In this document: one piece after another, positions 19,234 through 28,769 of the stretch | How the letters are laid out: each line of letters starts with the position of its first letter | How positions within the stretch are numbered: position 1 is the first letter of the stretch | Assembly: GCA_963377175.1 (NCBI GenBank) | Contig: CAUJNA010000518.1 | Location: 144,562-208,561, forward strand | Length of the DNA stretch: 64,000 nucleotides | From: Effrenium voratum | Taxonomy: Eukaryota; Sar; Dinophyceae; Suessiales; Symbiodiniaceae | Direction of reading: 5' to 3' | Notes under the pieces: model-generated | The model's database searches: none | Told to the model about the DNA's origin: nothing | Seen by the model: the letters and a program-made list of their open reading frames with translations, nothing else | Made by a program: the position numbers and the translations under genes

Positions 19234-20628
19234 GTTGACGGCCCTCAGGGGCCAGTCCAGGACCAAGAAGCTCTTCTTCTGGATCATCATGTCGCGAATC
19301 GTTGCCTCACCAATGGTGCTCCTCTTCTGTCTCTTGATAATCCGGTTCAACTGTCCAGGTGCGTTGTCCGGGTTCATCTCCGCCTGGATCAACGCGTTGA
19401 TGGCTTTGGCGCCCGGAAGGCGTCCAGTAAACAAGCATCCTGTTTGGGCACACAAGAAAGCATATAGCTGTAGCCATGCCGCGTTCCCCTTTCCAACATA
19501 GGAAAGAATAATCTTCTCCGCGCTGGTCTTCTCCTCGAAGTGCAATAGCGAAGAGGTCAGGCATCTCAGCATACACTCCCAGTATGTTGCGTTCTTACCT
19601 TCTGCAAGACACGGCCCAAATACAGTTTGTATGATCGGGTACCCCGTATTGTTGTCTATGTTGAACTTCACATTGACAGTCGCGCCGCTCAAAGTAATAC
19701 CCCCTTCGAATGAAGTGTAGGTATCATGTCCAGCAGTTGGGTTGATGATTACCCACCTGTCGTCATCTCCACCGGAGTTCATGCGGAAAATGGAGTTGAT
19801 GATCTCGTTGTCGATCTCGACAGCGCCGCTAGCATGCGACCCCCCACTTGAAGCTCCCTGCTGGGGGACTGACCCACCAGAGGTTTGGCTCCTTTGCCCG
19901 GAGCTCGATGCTGATTTCTGCTGCCGCTCCGTCTTCCGTGGTGGCTCCGTCTTCGATGATCCCATCACCCACCACGCCGGCTCCTCCCCAATCACAAAAT
20001 CCTCGGGATACTTCTCCAGTTCCCTCTCGACTTCGTGCATCGTGCAGTAGTTGTTCTGGTAGAATTCGATCATGACATCCTTCTCGGCTTTCTTCTCGAT
20101 CTCCTTCAACCAGCTCACCCATTTGCGCCGATCTTGGTTCTCAGCGGCCCTGTCAGCCGCGTGCGGTGCCAAACTGATGGAGTTGATGTTCATTGCAGGC
20201 AGCTTTGACTCGTAGATCATGTCGATGCACCACAGGAAGTTCCTGGCGATCTCAATCTCCCGGTAGAGTTCGTTCAGCTCTCTCTTGTCCGGACGGAAAT
20301 AAGCTGTGTACGACTGATCTTTGGCGTTCTTTTCTCCGAGCAATGGCTGCAGTCTCCTCATGATGAAGGAAACGCACATGAGCGAGTTGATCGCCCCGAT
20401 GCATGCGTCAGAGATGTCACTGGGGGTTGACCCACAGATCATCCAGCGCAGGAGATTGTGCTGGCTGGCATTCTCATCTCTCCTCAGCGCATACGCGAGG
20501 TTCTTCATCGAAGCATGCAGCTCATTCTGGTAGACCAACCCAAGGTCCCAATTCTTCTGATAGTCGTCCTTGGAACCACGACCGTAGGAGTCGATCTTGG
20601 GAGCCTTGATCACGCTCAACGTGAACAC
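19231..20628 (-). CDS. ORF3: unknown retrotransposon protein
   Basis: About 465 codons with no ATG at its start. The frame opens at 20676, overlaps the end of ORF2 by 61 nt and would be entered by a -1 shift near 20628. The first 220 residues are predicted helical (KNLAYALRRDENASQHNLLR, then MRRLQPLLGE); a Ser/Gln/Gly-rich linker follows near residues 225-270; the last 190 residues are of mixed composition and end DWPLRAVN-UGA. No enzyme motif recognised. Position between the polymerase part and ORF4 suggests a further segment of one polyprotein. Confidence 0.75.
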   Translation of the reverse strand: MFTLSVIKAPKIDSYGRGSKDDYQKNWDLGLVYQNELHASMKNLAYALRRDENASQHNLLRWMICGSTPSDISDACIGAINSLMCVSFIMRRLQPLLGEKNAKDQSYTAYFRPDKRELNELYREIEIARNFLWCIDMIYESKLPAMNINSISLAPHAADRAAENQDRRKWVSWLKEIEKKAEKDVMIEFYQNNYCTMHEVERELEKYPEDFVIGEEPAWWVMGSSKTEPPRKTERQQKSASSSGQRSQTSGGSVPQQGASSGGSHASGAVEIDNEIINSIFRMNSGGDDDRWVIINPTAGHDTYTSFEGGITLSGATVNVKFNIDNNTGYPIIQTVFGPCLAEGKNATYWECMLRCLTSSLLHFEEKTSAEKIILSYVGKGNAAWLQLYAFLCAQTGCLFTGRLPGAKAINALIQAEMNPDNAPGQLNRIIKRQKRSTIGEATIRDMMIQKKSFLVLDWPLRAVN

Positions 20629-20634
20629 TTTCCC
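20610..20634 (-). promoter_or_regulatory. Candidate -1 ribosomal frameshift site
   Basis: In ORF2 frame the message reads G-GGA-AAG (plus 20628-20634), a heptamer of the X-XXY-YYZ type, four codons before the ORF2 stop (20616-20618). Slipping back one base gives GTG-TTC..., the first codons of ORF3. Three bases downstream TCACG-TTGAG-CGTGA can form a 5-bp hairpin (20610-20624), weak for a stimulator. Confidence 0.5.
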
Positions 20635-23600
20635 CCAGTTTCGATCTCTGAATTTCGCATTCTCCGATCGTGCCTCTCAAACTCTGCAGTCGTCTGGAAC
20701 TCCTCGGAGCTCCTCCACCTTCTCGATGACGATGCCCTCGTCGACTCGTCGCTGATGAACTCTTTGTATACCTCCCCGACCGGGGTGTCCTGGTGGAATG
20801 CAGCTTTGAACGACCGTTCATCGTTGTCCTCGGCCACGCCCAATGCGAGATCCCAGATGTTTGCAATTGATCTCAACATATCCGCCCCTTCTATGCAATA
20901 CTTGGTTACGTCGAGCAACTCGGGGTTCTTCGCTAGCATCGTTGCCTCACCGCAAAGTTGGTTCAGCGCCGACACAATCTTCTTTCCCTTGCTGCAGAAT
21001 TCCCTCCATCCAAGCATACATTCGTCGGCAGAAAGCTGTCCGAAAACTTTGCTGATGAACTCTAAGGCAACCCTCATAGACTGCCCTTCACCTTTCATCA
21101 TCCCGCGGCCTTTGGCAGAATAATACGCTGAGTAGGCATAAATAGCAGGGACACCGATTTCCTCGATCCACTTTATGCACATGCCCAGGTCGCTGCCCAT
21201 TTCCATCCTCTTGGGTATCCTCTTGCCTTCCTCGATGGCGTTCTTCACTAAGTTCCCCAAGAATATCGCCGCTTGTCTGGATTTCCCGACAGGCACGCAG
21301 AAGAATTCATCCGTGTTGACGACGGTCGGATTGGCAGTCATCTTGATGATATTCTCCGGAACCAGGAAAACCCAGAATAGGCAGCTGCAAATAATGCCAC
21401 GGACTTGTCCCAACACTAATCCAGTTTCTGATTGAGGTGATGAACAAGCCCAACTCCTCCTCGAAACTTGGGGTTCGGGACTGACCCAGCTCCCCGCAGG
21501 CACCAGAGGTTCGGGACTAACCCAGCACCTCGGTAACGCAGTTGGGGTGGTGTAACTTTCACACGCAGTAGCTTGATGCTTCCGCGATCTCCCTCGCGTA
21601 ATGCAAGCAAGAGCGAGTTTCAATGGTGCCGGCTTGAGGCACTTTGCTCGAGCACGAAAACGGCGAAGGATCACACCTACAATTATCGACGTGTACAACT
21701 GGGTTTCTTTGGTTTCACGACCGGCACAAGGTCCATGCTCATGGTTTCCATTGCATTTCTTAGATAACGAGCTACCAAGATCAAAGTTCCATGAAACAAC
21801 TCTCCAAGGTTTCTTGATTGGCATGGGTTTCTTGGCGTACCTTTGCTTCAAGCCATAGCGACACCCATCAAACTCGTGACTAGTTCCATCATGAACAACC
21901 TCATGCAGTCTCTCGTCTTTCCAATAATCGCAACTTCCAGGCAACTCAAACAAAATCGCAGCTCGTTTTGTCATGGCATGCCGTTTGATTTCAACGAACC
22001 GTTCAAACAATCTCCAAAATTCCCTTTGTTTGGCCTCGATTTTCTCTGCGGTGTCAATTCCGCGAGTCTTGTTGAGGCGTGCCCATGATGATCCCCCCGT
22101 GCAAGGCCCGGCGAAGAACAACAAATCGGAAGGTTTAGTTAGCACATGTCTGGCGATTCTCCCCCCGTACTCGCTCAGTAAGTCATCAACCAGAGTTATG
22201 GTGACGACCTGCGGCCCGTTATGGCGGGCAAGGGCAGTGAACCAGTTACGCGGTTCGGAACATGCCATCAGCACAATGGGCCGAGCCAAGTCAACACTGT
22301 AAAGAGTGACGACTGTGCGAGTTCTCATACCAGGAAGCGAGACATGCACAGGAGCGCGAAGCACACCACCGTCATGTTTAACCATCGCGAGTTCAATACC
22401 CGGCGCTAACTGTGGTTTGTGCTTCACCGCAATGCGATACGGAACAAAACAACGACCAGGGACAAGCTGCTCGTGATTGATATGCAGACAACGCATAAGC
22501 AACTTCAATCGGAGCAAAGTTTCCAAGGCAAGGTCGTTGACACATTTTAATTCTATGCGCTCGTTCGACAGTTCTTCAACGAATGCGGCCAGCACGGACT
22601 GCATGTCAACATCCCCGGACCCGACGTGAATTGGTCGTGGTCGTGGAGGTCTTTCCCGCGCCGGTACAGCAACCGGTACGGGATGAAACTGCCAAACTGC
22701 GCGTTCAACCCATCCATCAATCCGCACACATTGCAGCCCTGGGTCAACTCTATCCTCGACCTTAAGCCATGACCCATTCTTCAGAAACCAAGTGGAGCGA
22801 AGCCACTTGCTCCCGAACGGTGTCATAACCGCGAGTGGAGGTTTCACACGCATCAATCTGGGTCCCTTGGCAACAACAACCGGATCATGTCCTTCATGCT
22901 CATGCAATCCCTCTTTAGATGTTAATCCAGACCACCACAGGTCTGGGGGCATGATCGGAATGTGTGTGTACGGAAATGTTGGAACTCCGTCAACTGTCCC
23001 CGAAGCAGTCTGCATGGTCCCTTTTATGGGATCACACGTAGGTGTGAGCGCCTTGAGGGTATCCGGGTCAGACAGCAAGCTCGGGTCAAGTAGACCGATC
23101 TGCAAACATGCATGTTTCCATTTGCGCCCATCATTGAACGCCTTGGTGTATATGTCAGCCGCCATCCTGTCGGTGACTTCATACGCCAAATACATGTAAT
23201 CACGTGTGAACATCTCATGCATCCACGAAATGCTAACACCATGGCTTCTCTCAAGGTGGCGCATCGTGGGGTTTCTCCCCGATCGCACAACACCGATCAT
23301 AGCCTTGTTATCGTCATAGAACACAAAGTTCGGTGACTTCTTGAGAATCCGCTCTAACAACTTTAGAGCGGGCATACCCATCGATCTCATGGCAACATCG
23401 GCCGCAACTATTTCGGCCTCGGGAGTGGAATGACTCACACAACCCTGTCTTTTAGAGCTGCCAGACAACGGAAACCGGGTATTAGGCCCTTGTATATTCA
23501 AGTGTCCACCCGAGGTGGAACGTAGCGAGTCAACGCATCCCGCAAAGTCAGCGTCCGCATACAAGGCCAAGTGCACATCATCCATAGGGTCTCCAACCCA

Positions 23601-26600
23601 ACCGACCATGCGCCAATGTTTGGTATGATGCACATAGCACATCAAGTGATGCAAACCCCGATCATCGGAGTCGGTCCACCTGTGCACGTTCCGTGCTAGG
23701 CGATTCACTTGCCGCAACAAATCGAAGCGAGCAATCCGCGCGCCGTACAGCAACTTCATTAGTACGCTAGCGGCATGCGGAGCAAGGTGTCCACGCACGG
23801 GCTCCTTCATGGCCAACTCAGGAGTCCCTCCCCGCTGGTCCGGCACTGTGGCAGAACCATCGGTGGGCACAAGATTGTTACACCAATTGCACACGACTGA
23901 CGGCCCCTCTCTGGCAGGCTTCCGCGAGACGTGATTCTTTGTTTCTTCATGCAACTCAGGAGTGACAACCTTATTCAACTTCACGTCGCCCGCCACCTCA
24001 AGATAGCGGTCGACACAGGAACGTAGGAACTGTTCCATGTCATAGGTCACCGTTGTTACTCGGTGTCCGTTCCCGAGAGTGACGTTTCCCTTGCTTTGAT
24101 TACAACCAAGGTACATGTCAAGTCCAGTCTCGGGCTCAATCTTCAAACGTGTACGCAACATGCTCCACCCTTGGGCAAGGTTCTTCTGCGGCCCTGCCAT
24201 TTTGAAGTCATCGACGTACACAACCAGAACAAGCTGGAGCTTCTCATGAATGTACACTGAAGGCCATTCTTCGCCGATGGGTTCAAAACCAACGGCACGC
24301 ACCGACTCATCGCAGTGCTGCTCCCAGAATGTTCCCGCATCTGGGTGTCCGTACAGCGCCTTCCTCAACGGGACGACTGGTCTTCTGTACTTATCCCATT
24401 TGCATTCACTTGGCACAGCCTCCGGTGGCAATTCAATCCAACACGGCGTGCCTCTCAAGGTGGCCTGTATGTACGCTTGAACAGCGTCGGCCATCTGCAC
24501 ATCCCAGCCATCATGACAACCCAAAAAATCCGCCCAACGCGAGGCTTCGAATGAAGCAGGAGAGTTCCCCAAATCTTGAAACATCGCAGCCTCAAAGCTT
24601 TGGTTCTTCACTTGGTTCCCCAGCAACACGCCTCTACCCTTGAACTTCCTCTTAGGATCACCAACAGGCAACTGTGAGTGCTTTTCAACGCAAATGCCAT
24701 GTGCGCGAGCCATGTGTATCTCTTCCCCTTTCGCTTTTGCCTCCTTGGCTACAGCGTCATATTCACGCACCGCGCCAAGATCGAAGACGCCCTGGTCGAT
24801 TAATCCCGACCATTCTTTCTTCATCGATGCCAACGCATCAGGGTTGGTCAACATCTCTTTCCGGCCAACCGGCCTGGATACTAAAGCGTCGAAGAAGCGT
24901 ACAACTTTCACAGCTTTCTCTCTGTGCTGTATTCGCTCAGAAGTCACGCACGGCATCGATGGGTATTTCTTGGCTTCACCGTCTTCGCCTATCGCAGGCA
25001 TCGCGAGTGGCACTTTTCCAGAAACTACCTCAGCGGACTCCTCCCATTCATACCAGGTAAGATCCGTCGATTCGTCGACCGTTGGATCTGTCCCCGATGT
25101 CGTCTCAGCTTCGTCATTATGACTCTCCATGACTGATGCAACTGCCTTCGTCCAGTTTGGAGTCGACTTTGATCGCTCCTCAGACTTGAACTTCCAGGCA
25201 TAAATTACTACCAGACACTCAAATTCTTTCTCAAGCTGAACGTTTCGTCTCAAGACGTCTTGGGACTGCTTGGAATCCATGAGAACAACCACTCCGTCGA
25301 CAGGATTTACAACAATCCTGACCCATTCAAGTTCAGCCAAGTGCTTCCCATCCATTGGGTTCTTGATCTTTGATATGTTCTTCCGCAATCCCCAATTGTA
25401 CTGCCATTCTACTCCACCCCAGCGGTTTCGAAGCATTGCTCGGATTCTCTTACCACCGGGCATCTGTAATGTCCGTGCCTCTGCCGGCGCAGAAATCTCA
25501 GATTCTTTACTCTTGGGATCTTCTTCCTTCTTTTTGCCACCGCCCTTCACCTCGGCCTTTTCTTCTTTGGTGTAATATTTACTCATCATTTTCCATTCTT
25601 CAGGGGTGTACTCTGGAGGTCTCGACGTCTTCATTAGCCTGAATCCATCCTTCCCGACGGGATACGGTCTTCCGGCTTTGTCGATCTTAACCTCCTTGCC
25701 ATCGTCGTTGACGTACGTGATGCCATCCCCAGGTAGTCCAACTGACACGTGTGGAAGGTCGGACTTCGTGACCTTCTCGTCGCCCTTGGCATGTCCATCT
25801 CCTTTCCCTTTTGATGAGCTTGGTCTAGCGTCTTCCTCTCCTGCATGATCCCCCCGATCTCCGACAAGTACCTCCGGGCCATCGTCAAGCAGTAGACCAG
25901 CGATCTGATCGACCTCATCGTCAAGCAGTCGCTTCTCGTCACTCTGCAACAATTCAGGCTCGTAGTCCTCATCTTCGATCAGGCGGTCACGCGCATCCAG
26001 ACCGATCGCATCGACAGAAATCTCTATCCCTTCCAAGGTCTCGTTGGCAACCTTGTACTTCTGTTGTATTGGGAATGTCAGAGGAGATTTTAGAATCATC
26101 CTCTCCGTCTGGTGTGGCATTCTCAACCGAGGTGGAACCTTTGCCTTCTTGATGTTCAACTCTGCACCCGCAAATGCGGTGAGTGCCCAAGCACGATACT
26201 TGTTTGCCCAATGCATCCCGGTGCTCAACACGTATCCAGCAAATATACCAGTTTCCCCTCTCGGCTCGAACTTCTCCCTCTTCCCCCCTCGTGCTTCACT
26301 CGGCTTGAAGTCTACTAGCGCACCAAAAGGTATCTTCTCGCCCTTGAACTCCTCGCCATGCAGCCTCATCCATGCACTCGATCCATTCACCTCTTCGATG
26401 TTCATGAGATGGCACAGAGTGGTGATGGCCTGCACCCAGTAACACGTGGGTAGACCGGCATGTACAAGACAAGCCGAAGTCTGGTCAATGATGAATTGAT
26501 TTGTCCTTTCAGCAAGGGAATTATTCTGCGGTCGTCCAGGCAGCGATAGGTCGTGGTTCAGCTTCAGCTCCACGCACGCATTGATCAGTTCTGGGCCATC

Positions 26601-28769
26601 ATCCGAATATACCTGCTTGATTTTCCTCCTCCCGCAGAAGTGCTTGATGGCCCTGACGACGGAGTCAGTATCTCTTCTCGCGGTTGGATAGGCCATGATA
26701 ATTCCGGTATATATGTCCCGGATGATGAGCGCATACCTGCCTTCCACTTCGTGATCTCCTGATGCCGTCACGAAGTCGAACGTCACCAGGTCTCCGAACG
26801 TCTTTACCTCCCTCTTGAAGGCTCCCGTTCGCGATCTGAAGTGTCTCATCTTTGCCTTGACGCATGATTCGCAGAAAGGATTTCGGTACCTGTGAGTAAG
26901 CAAATGAGCAATGGAGTTGGCGTCCTTCTTGAGAACCCCCACTTTCCTCTTTATCGATGATCCTTCGTACACATCAACTTCGATTCCGGCATCTGGATCA
27001 TCTTCATCAACCTCTTCCTCGTGAGCTTCGGCATCACCATGTCGATGTGGGACTGACCCAACATCTACAGGTATTTCCTCAGCTACGGGAGGCGGACGTA
27101 CCGGACCGGCTCCTCCGGGTGGCCCGAAGTCGAATGCCCCATCATGGTGTTCGCCCTCGGCCTCTGCGGACTCACCGACAGCGGCGGGTGTGACTTCGTT
27201 GTCATCGTCACCTCCCTGATCTGCCTCGTCGTTCGTTACCATCGCCAGTACATCCGAAAAGTGCTCTTTGAGATCGTCTATCGTGGGGCGATGCCTGTTA
27301 CTCCGAAGCTTACCATCACTCACGAGGTATGGGATGTCGTCCTTGACCTGCAAGTGCACGAATCCCTGCTTTGGTGTAACCATGAAAGGTAGTTTACCAG
27401 GCATCCAGTGAAACGCATAGCCCATTTTCATGCATCTCCTCCCCACTGACAATACCGTGGGTGTCTCATCCAATACGTGTGGCTCGACAGTCTCGTCCAA
27501 TTCTTCCACGACTATCTTGGCCACATCGGACGTGGATGTGGAACCATTCGCGGTCTGGAATACGATCTCGTCATCATCTTTCACGATGTCGACGCCCAGG
27601 CTCTTCGCCTTGGCTCGTCCGATGAGATCATGACCACATCCGGTGTCCATCAACCATTTCACCCGTTTGCTGATGCACGTTGACATGGCGAAGACGTTCT
27701 TCGGCAAACCGTGCTGCTTCTTCCAGTCAACAGCCGATTCCCTGATTTCGTCCTTGCTCTGATCGTATTCGAACATTATGCTGCTCTCCTTGGTCACCGG
27801 GAAGTAGTGCCTTTTGTATATATCATCCACCACCTCTCTCAGTATTTTCGCCCTTATCAATGATCGTTGGACTTGATAGGCTGATAATTCTCGATGATCA
27901 CTGCTTTTGAACTTCTTCTCGTCAACGTATACGTATTGATAAGGCTCATTCTCATTGTCCTCATAACCGTACCATTCCCCCTTTCGTTCCCATTGCCTTC
28001 TCTCGTCTTCGAGGTAGGTGATCTCTCCATTCTCGTCGACGTCGAGTACTTCTTTGAACCATACCATTTTCTCGGGGATCTCGGACTCGCCAGACCATCT
28101 CGACGATTCGCTCATCGCGTCATCATCATGTTCGTGGTAGACAGTCTCGGCTTCATCCGGCTCGACCTGGTCAACGTCCTTCTTGAAGCTGACCTTTCCC
28201 GCAGGAGCCGATTGCTTCAGGACTATCGCAGGCATCGCGATGGCCCTCCTTGCAATAGCTGGTGCTGCGGCCTTGGAGGCAGCCTTCGACTTGGCTTGCG
28301 CCTTGTCGCTTGACGTTGCCGGAGCTGAATTGTTCTTGATGAGCTCATGCTTGTACTTGCAAGCACTCCCCCTGTCGCACTTCCCCTTCTGAAACGCGAA
28401 GCATGCTCCATCCTCCCTCTTTGGTGATGACGACCTGGATTTGGACTTACCCTTTCCTTTCCCCTTGGGCATGTTCTCCAGCTTGTGCTCCGTCTTCTTG
28501 CTGTGGGAAAATGTGCACTCATTTCCTTTCACGCATCCCTTCGCCGATTTGAAGTGATACCAACAGGGATTATCTTTGCCTCCGCCCGGACTCTTGCCTC
28601 TGTCGCTGGTACCGTCGGACTTGCCGTTCTTGCCAGCGTGGCCCTTTGCCTTGGCTTTTGGGAGTACAGGAGCAGCATCAGGTCCTCCGGGTTTCCCCTT
28701 TCTGCCTTTGCCGCCCTGGTTCTCCTGCTTGCCAGTGGCTGGAGCCGCATCTTTGCCGCGATCTCTCCT
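20616..28769 (-). CDS. ORF2: copia-type Pol polyprotein with C-terminal extension
   Basis: Open for 2717 codons from 28769; no ATG near its beginning, consistent with entry by frameshift from ORF1. Numbering residues from 28532: two CCCH zinc fingers (one ending CVKGNECTFSH at the very start, one CFAFQKGKCDRGSACKYKH near 43-62); protease MDTGCG at 295-300; integrase zinc site H..H...CESC near 540-557 and catalytic D near 584, D644, E675; reverse transcriptase with DAVQAYI near 1346 and YVDD at 1439-1442; RNase H with YADAD at 1658, STPEAE and YDDNKA. This is the complete copia enzyme order. After RNase H come about 850 more residues: a part with PC, ELPGS and GLKQR motifs (2140-2230) resembling cytosine-5 methyltransferase motifs IV, VI and VIII, then a linker with two WVSPEP repeats, then an unknown helical domain to the UGA stop. 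Confidence 0.92.
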   Translation of the reverse strand, partial: RRDRGKDAAPATGKQENQGGKGRKGKPGGPDAAPVLPKAKAKGHAGKNGKSDGTSDRGKSPGGGKDNPCWYHFKSAKGCVKGNECTFSHSKKTEHKLENMPKGKGKGKSKSRSSSPKREDGACFAFQKGKCDRGSACKYKHELIKNNSAPATSSDKAQAKSKAASKAAAPAIARRAIAMPAIVLKQSAPAGKVSFKKDVDQVEPDEAETVYHEHDDDAMSESSRWSGESEIPEKMVWFKEVLDVDENGEITYLEDERRQWERKGEWYGYEDNENEPYQYVYVDEKKFKSSDHRELSAYQVQRSLIRAKILREVVDDIYKRHYFPVTKESSIMFEYDQSKDEIRESAVDWKKQHGLPKNVFAMSTCISKRVKWLMDTGCGHDLIGRAKAKSLGVDIVKDDDEIVFQTANGSTSTSDVAKIVVEELDETVEPHVLDETPTVLSVGRRCMKMGYAFHWMPGKLPFMVTPKQGFVHLQVKDDIPYLVSDGKLRSNRHRPTIDDLKEHFSDVLAMVTNDEADQGGDDDNEVTPAAVGESAEAEGEHHDGAFDFGPPGGAGPVRPPPVAEEIPVDVGSVPHRHGDAEAHEEEVDEDDPDAGIEVDVYEGSSIKRKVGVLKKDANSIAHLLTHRYRNPFCESCVKAKMRHFRSRTGAFKREVKTFGDLVTFDFVTASGDHEVEGRYALIIRDIYTGIIMAYPTARRDTDSVVRAIKHFCGRRKIKQVYSDDGPELINACVELKLNHDLSLPGRPQNNSLAERTNQFIIDQTSACLVHAGLPTCYWVQAITTLCHLMNIEEVNGSSAWMRLHGEEFKGEKIPFGALVDFKPSEARGGKREKFEPRGETGIFAGYVLSTGMHWANKYRAWALTAFAGAELNIKKAKVPPRLRMPHQTERMILKSPLTFPIQQKYKVANETLEGIEISVDAIGLDARDRLIEDEDYEPELLQSDEKRLLDDEVDQIAGLLLDDGPEVLVGDRGDHAGEEDARPSSSKGKGDGHAKGDEKVTKSDLPHVSVGLPGDGITYVNDDGKEVKIDKAGRPYPVGKDGFRLMKTSRPPEYTPEEWKMMSKYYTKEEKAEVKGGGKKKEEDPKSKESEISAPAEARTLQMPGGKRIRAMLRNRWGGVEWQYNWGLRKNISKIKNPMDGKHLAELEWVRIVVNPVDGVVVLMDSKQSQDVLRRNVQLEKEFECLVVIYAWKFKSEERSKSTPNWTKAVASVMESHNDEAETTSGTDPTVDESTDLTWYEWEESAEVVSGKVPLAMPAIGEDGEAKKYPSMPCVTSERIQHREKAVKVVRFFDALVSRPVGRKEMLTNPDALASMKKEWSGLIDQGVFDLGAVREYDAVAKEAKAKGEEIHMARAHGICVEKHSQLPVGDPKRKFKGRGVLLGNQVKNQSFEAAMFQDLGNSPASFEASRWADFLGCHDGWDVQMADAVQAYIQATLRGTPCWIELPPEAVPSECKWDKYRRPVVPLRKALYGHPDAGTFWEQHCDESVRAVGFEPIGEEWPSVYIHEKLQLVLVVYVDDFKMAGPQKNLAQGWSMLRTRLKIEPETGLDMYLGCNQSKGNVTLGNGHRVTTVTYDMEQFLRSCVDRYLEVAGDVKLNKVVTPELHEETKNHVSRKPAREGPSVVCNWCNNLVPTDGSATVPDQRGGTPELAMKEPVRGHLAPHAASVLMKLLYGARIARFDLLRQVNRLARNVHRWTDSDDRGLHHLMCYVHHTKHWRMVGWVGDPMDDVHLALYADADFAGCVDSLRSTSGGHLNIQGPNTRFPLSGSSKRQGCVSHSTPEAEIVAADVAMRSMGMPALKLLERILKKSPNFVFYDDNKAMIGVVRSGRNPTMRHLERSHGVSISWMHEMFTRDYMYLAYEVTDRMAADIYTKAFNDGRKWKHACLQIGLLDPSLLSDPDTLKALTPTCDPIKGTMQTASGTVDGVPTFPYTHIPIMPPDLWWSGLTSKEGLHEHEGHDPVVVAKGPRLMRVKPPLAVMTPFGSKWLRSTWFLKNGSWLKVEDRVDPGLQCVRIDGWVERAVWQFHPVPVAVPARERPPRPRPIHVGSGDVDMQSVLAAFVEELSNERIELKCVNDLALETLLRLKLLMRCLHINHEQLVPGRCFVPYRIAVKHKPQLAPGIELAMVKHDGGVLRAPVHVSLPGMRTRTVVTLYSVDLARPIVLMACSEPRNWFTALARHNGPQVVTITLVDDLLSEYGGRIARHVLTKPSDLLFFAGPCTGGSSWARLNKTRGIDTAEKIEAKQREFWRLFERFVEIKRHAMTKRAAILFELPGSCDYWKDERLHEVVHDGTSHEFDGCRYGLKQRYAKKPMPIKKPWRVVSWNFDLGSSLSKKCNGNHEHGPCAGRETKETQLYTSIIVGVILRRFRARAKCLKPAPLKLALACITRGRSRKHQATACESYTTPTALPRCWVSPEPLVPAGSWVSPEPQVSRRSWACSSPQSETGLVLGQVRGIICSCLFWVFLVPENIIKMTANPTVVNTDEFFCVPVGKSRQAAIFLGNLVKNAIEEGKRIPKRMEMGSDLGMCIKWIEEIGVPAIYAYSAYYSAKGRGMMKGEGQSMRVALEFISKVFGQLSADECMLGWREFCSKGKKIVSALNQLCGEATMLAKNPELLDVTKYCIEGADMLRSIANIWDLALGVAEDNDERSFKAAFHQDTPVGEVYKEFISDESTRASSSRRWRSSEEFQTTAEFERHDRRMRNSEIETGGKCSR
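28677..28683 (-). promoter_or_regulatory. Candidate +1 ribosomal frameshift site
   Basis: ORF1 ends ...CGG-AGG-ACC-UGA-U. The ORF2 frame is +1 to it, overlaps it by 92 nt, and has no nearby ATG. Skipping one base at ACC-UGA-U would lead into GAU-GCU-GCU of ORF2; the known antizyme +1 site is UCC-UGA-U. Overlap and frame are seen; use is inferred. Confidence 0.45.

Noticed and set aside
20626..20628. Independent start of ORF3 at 20628
   Set aside because: The codon is GTG and no ATG is near; entry by frameshift or another mechanism is more plausible.
28530..28532. Start of ORF2 at 28532
   Set aside because: The codon is GTG; the frame is open upstream to 28769 and includes most of a CCCH finger there, so 28532 is not a real start.
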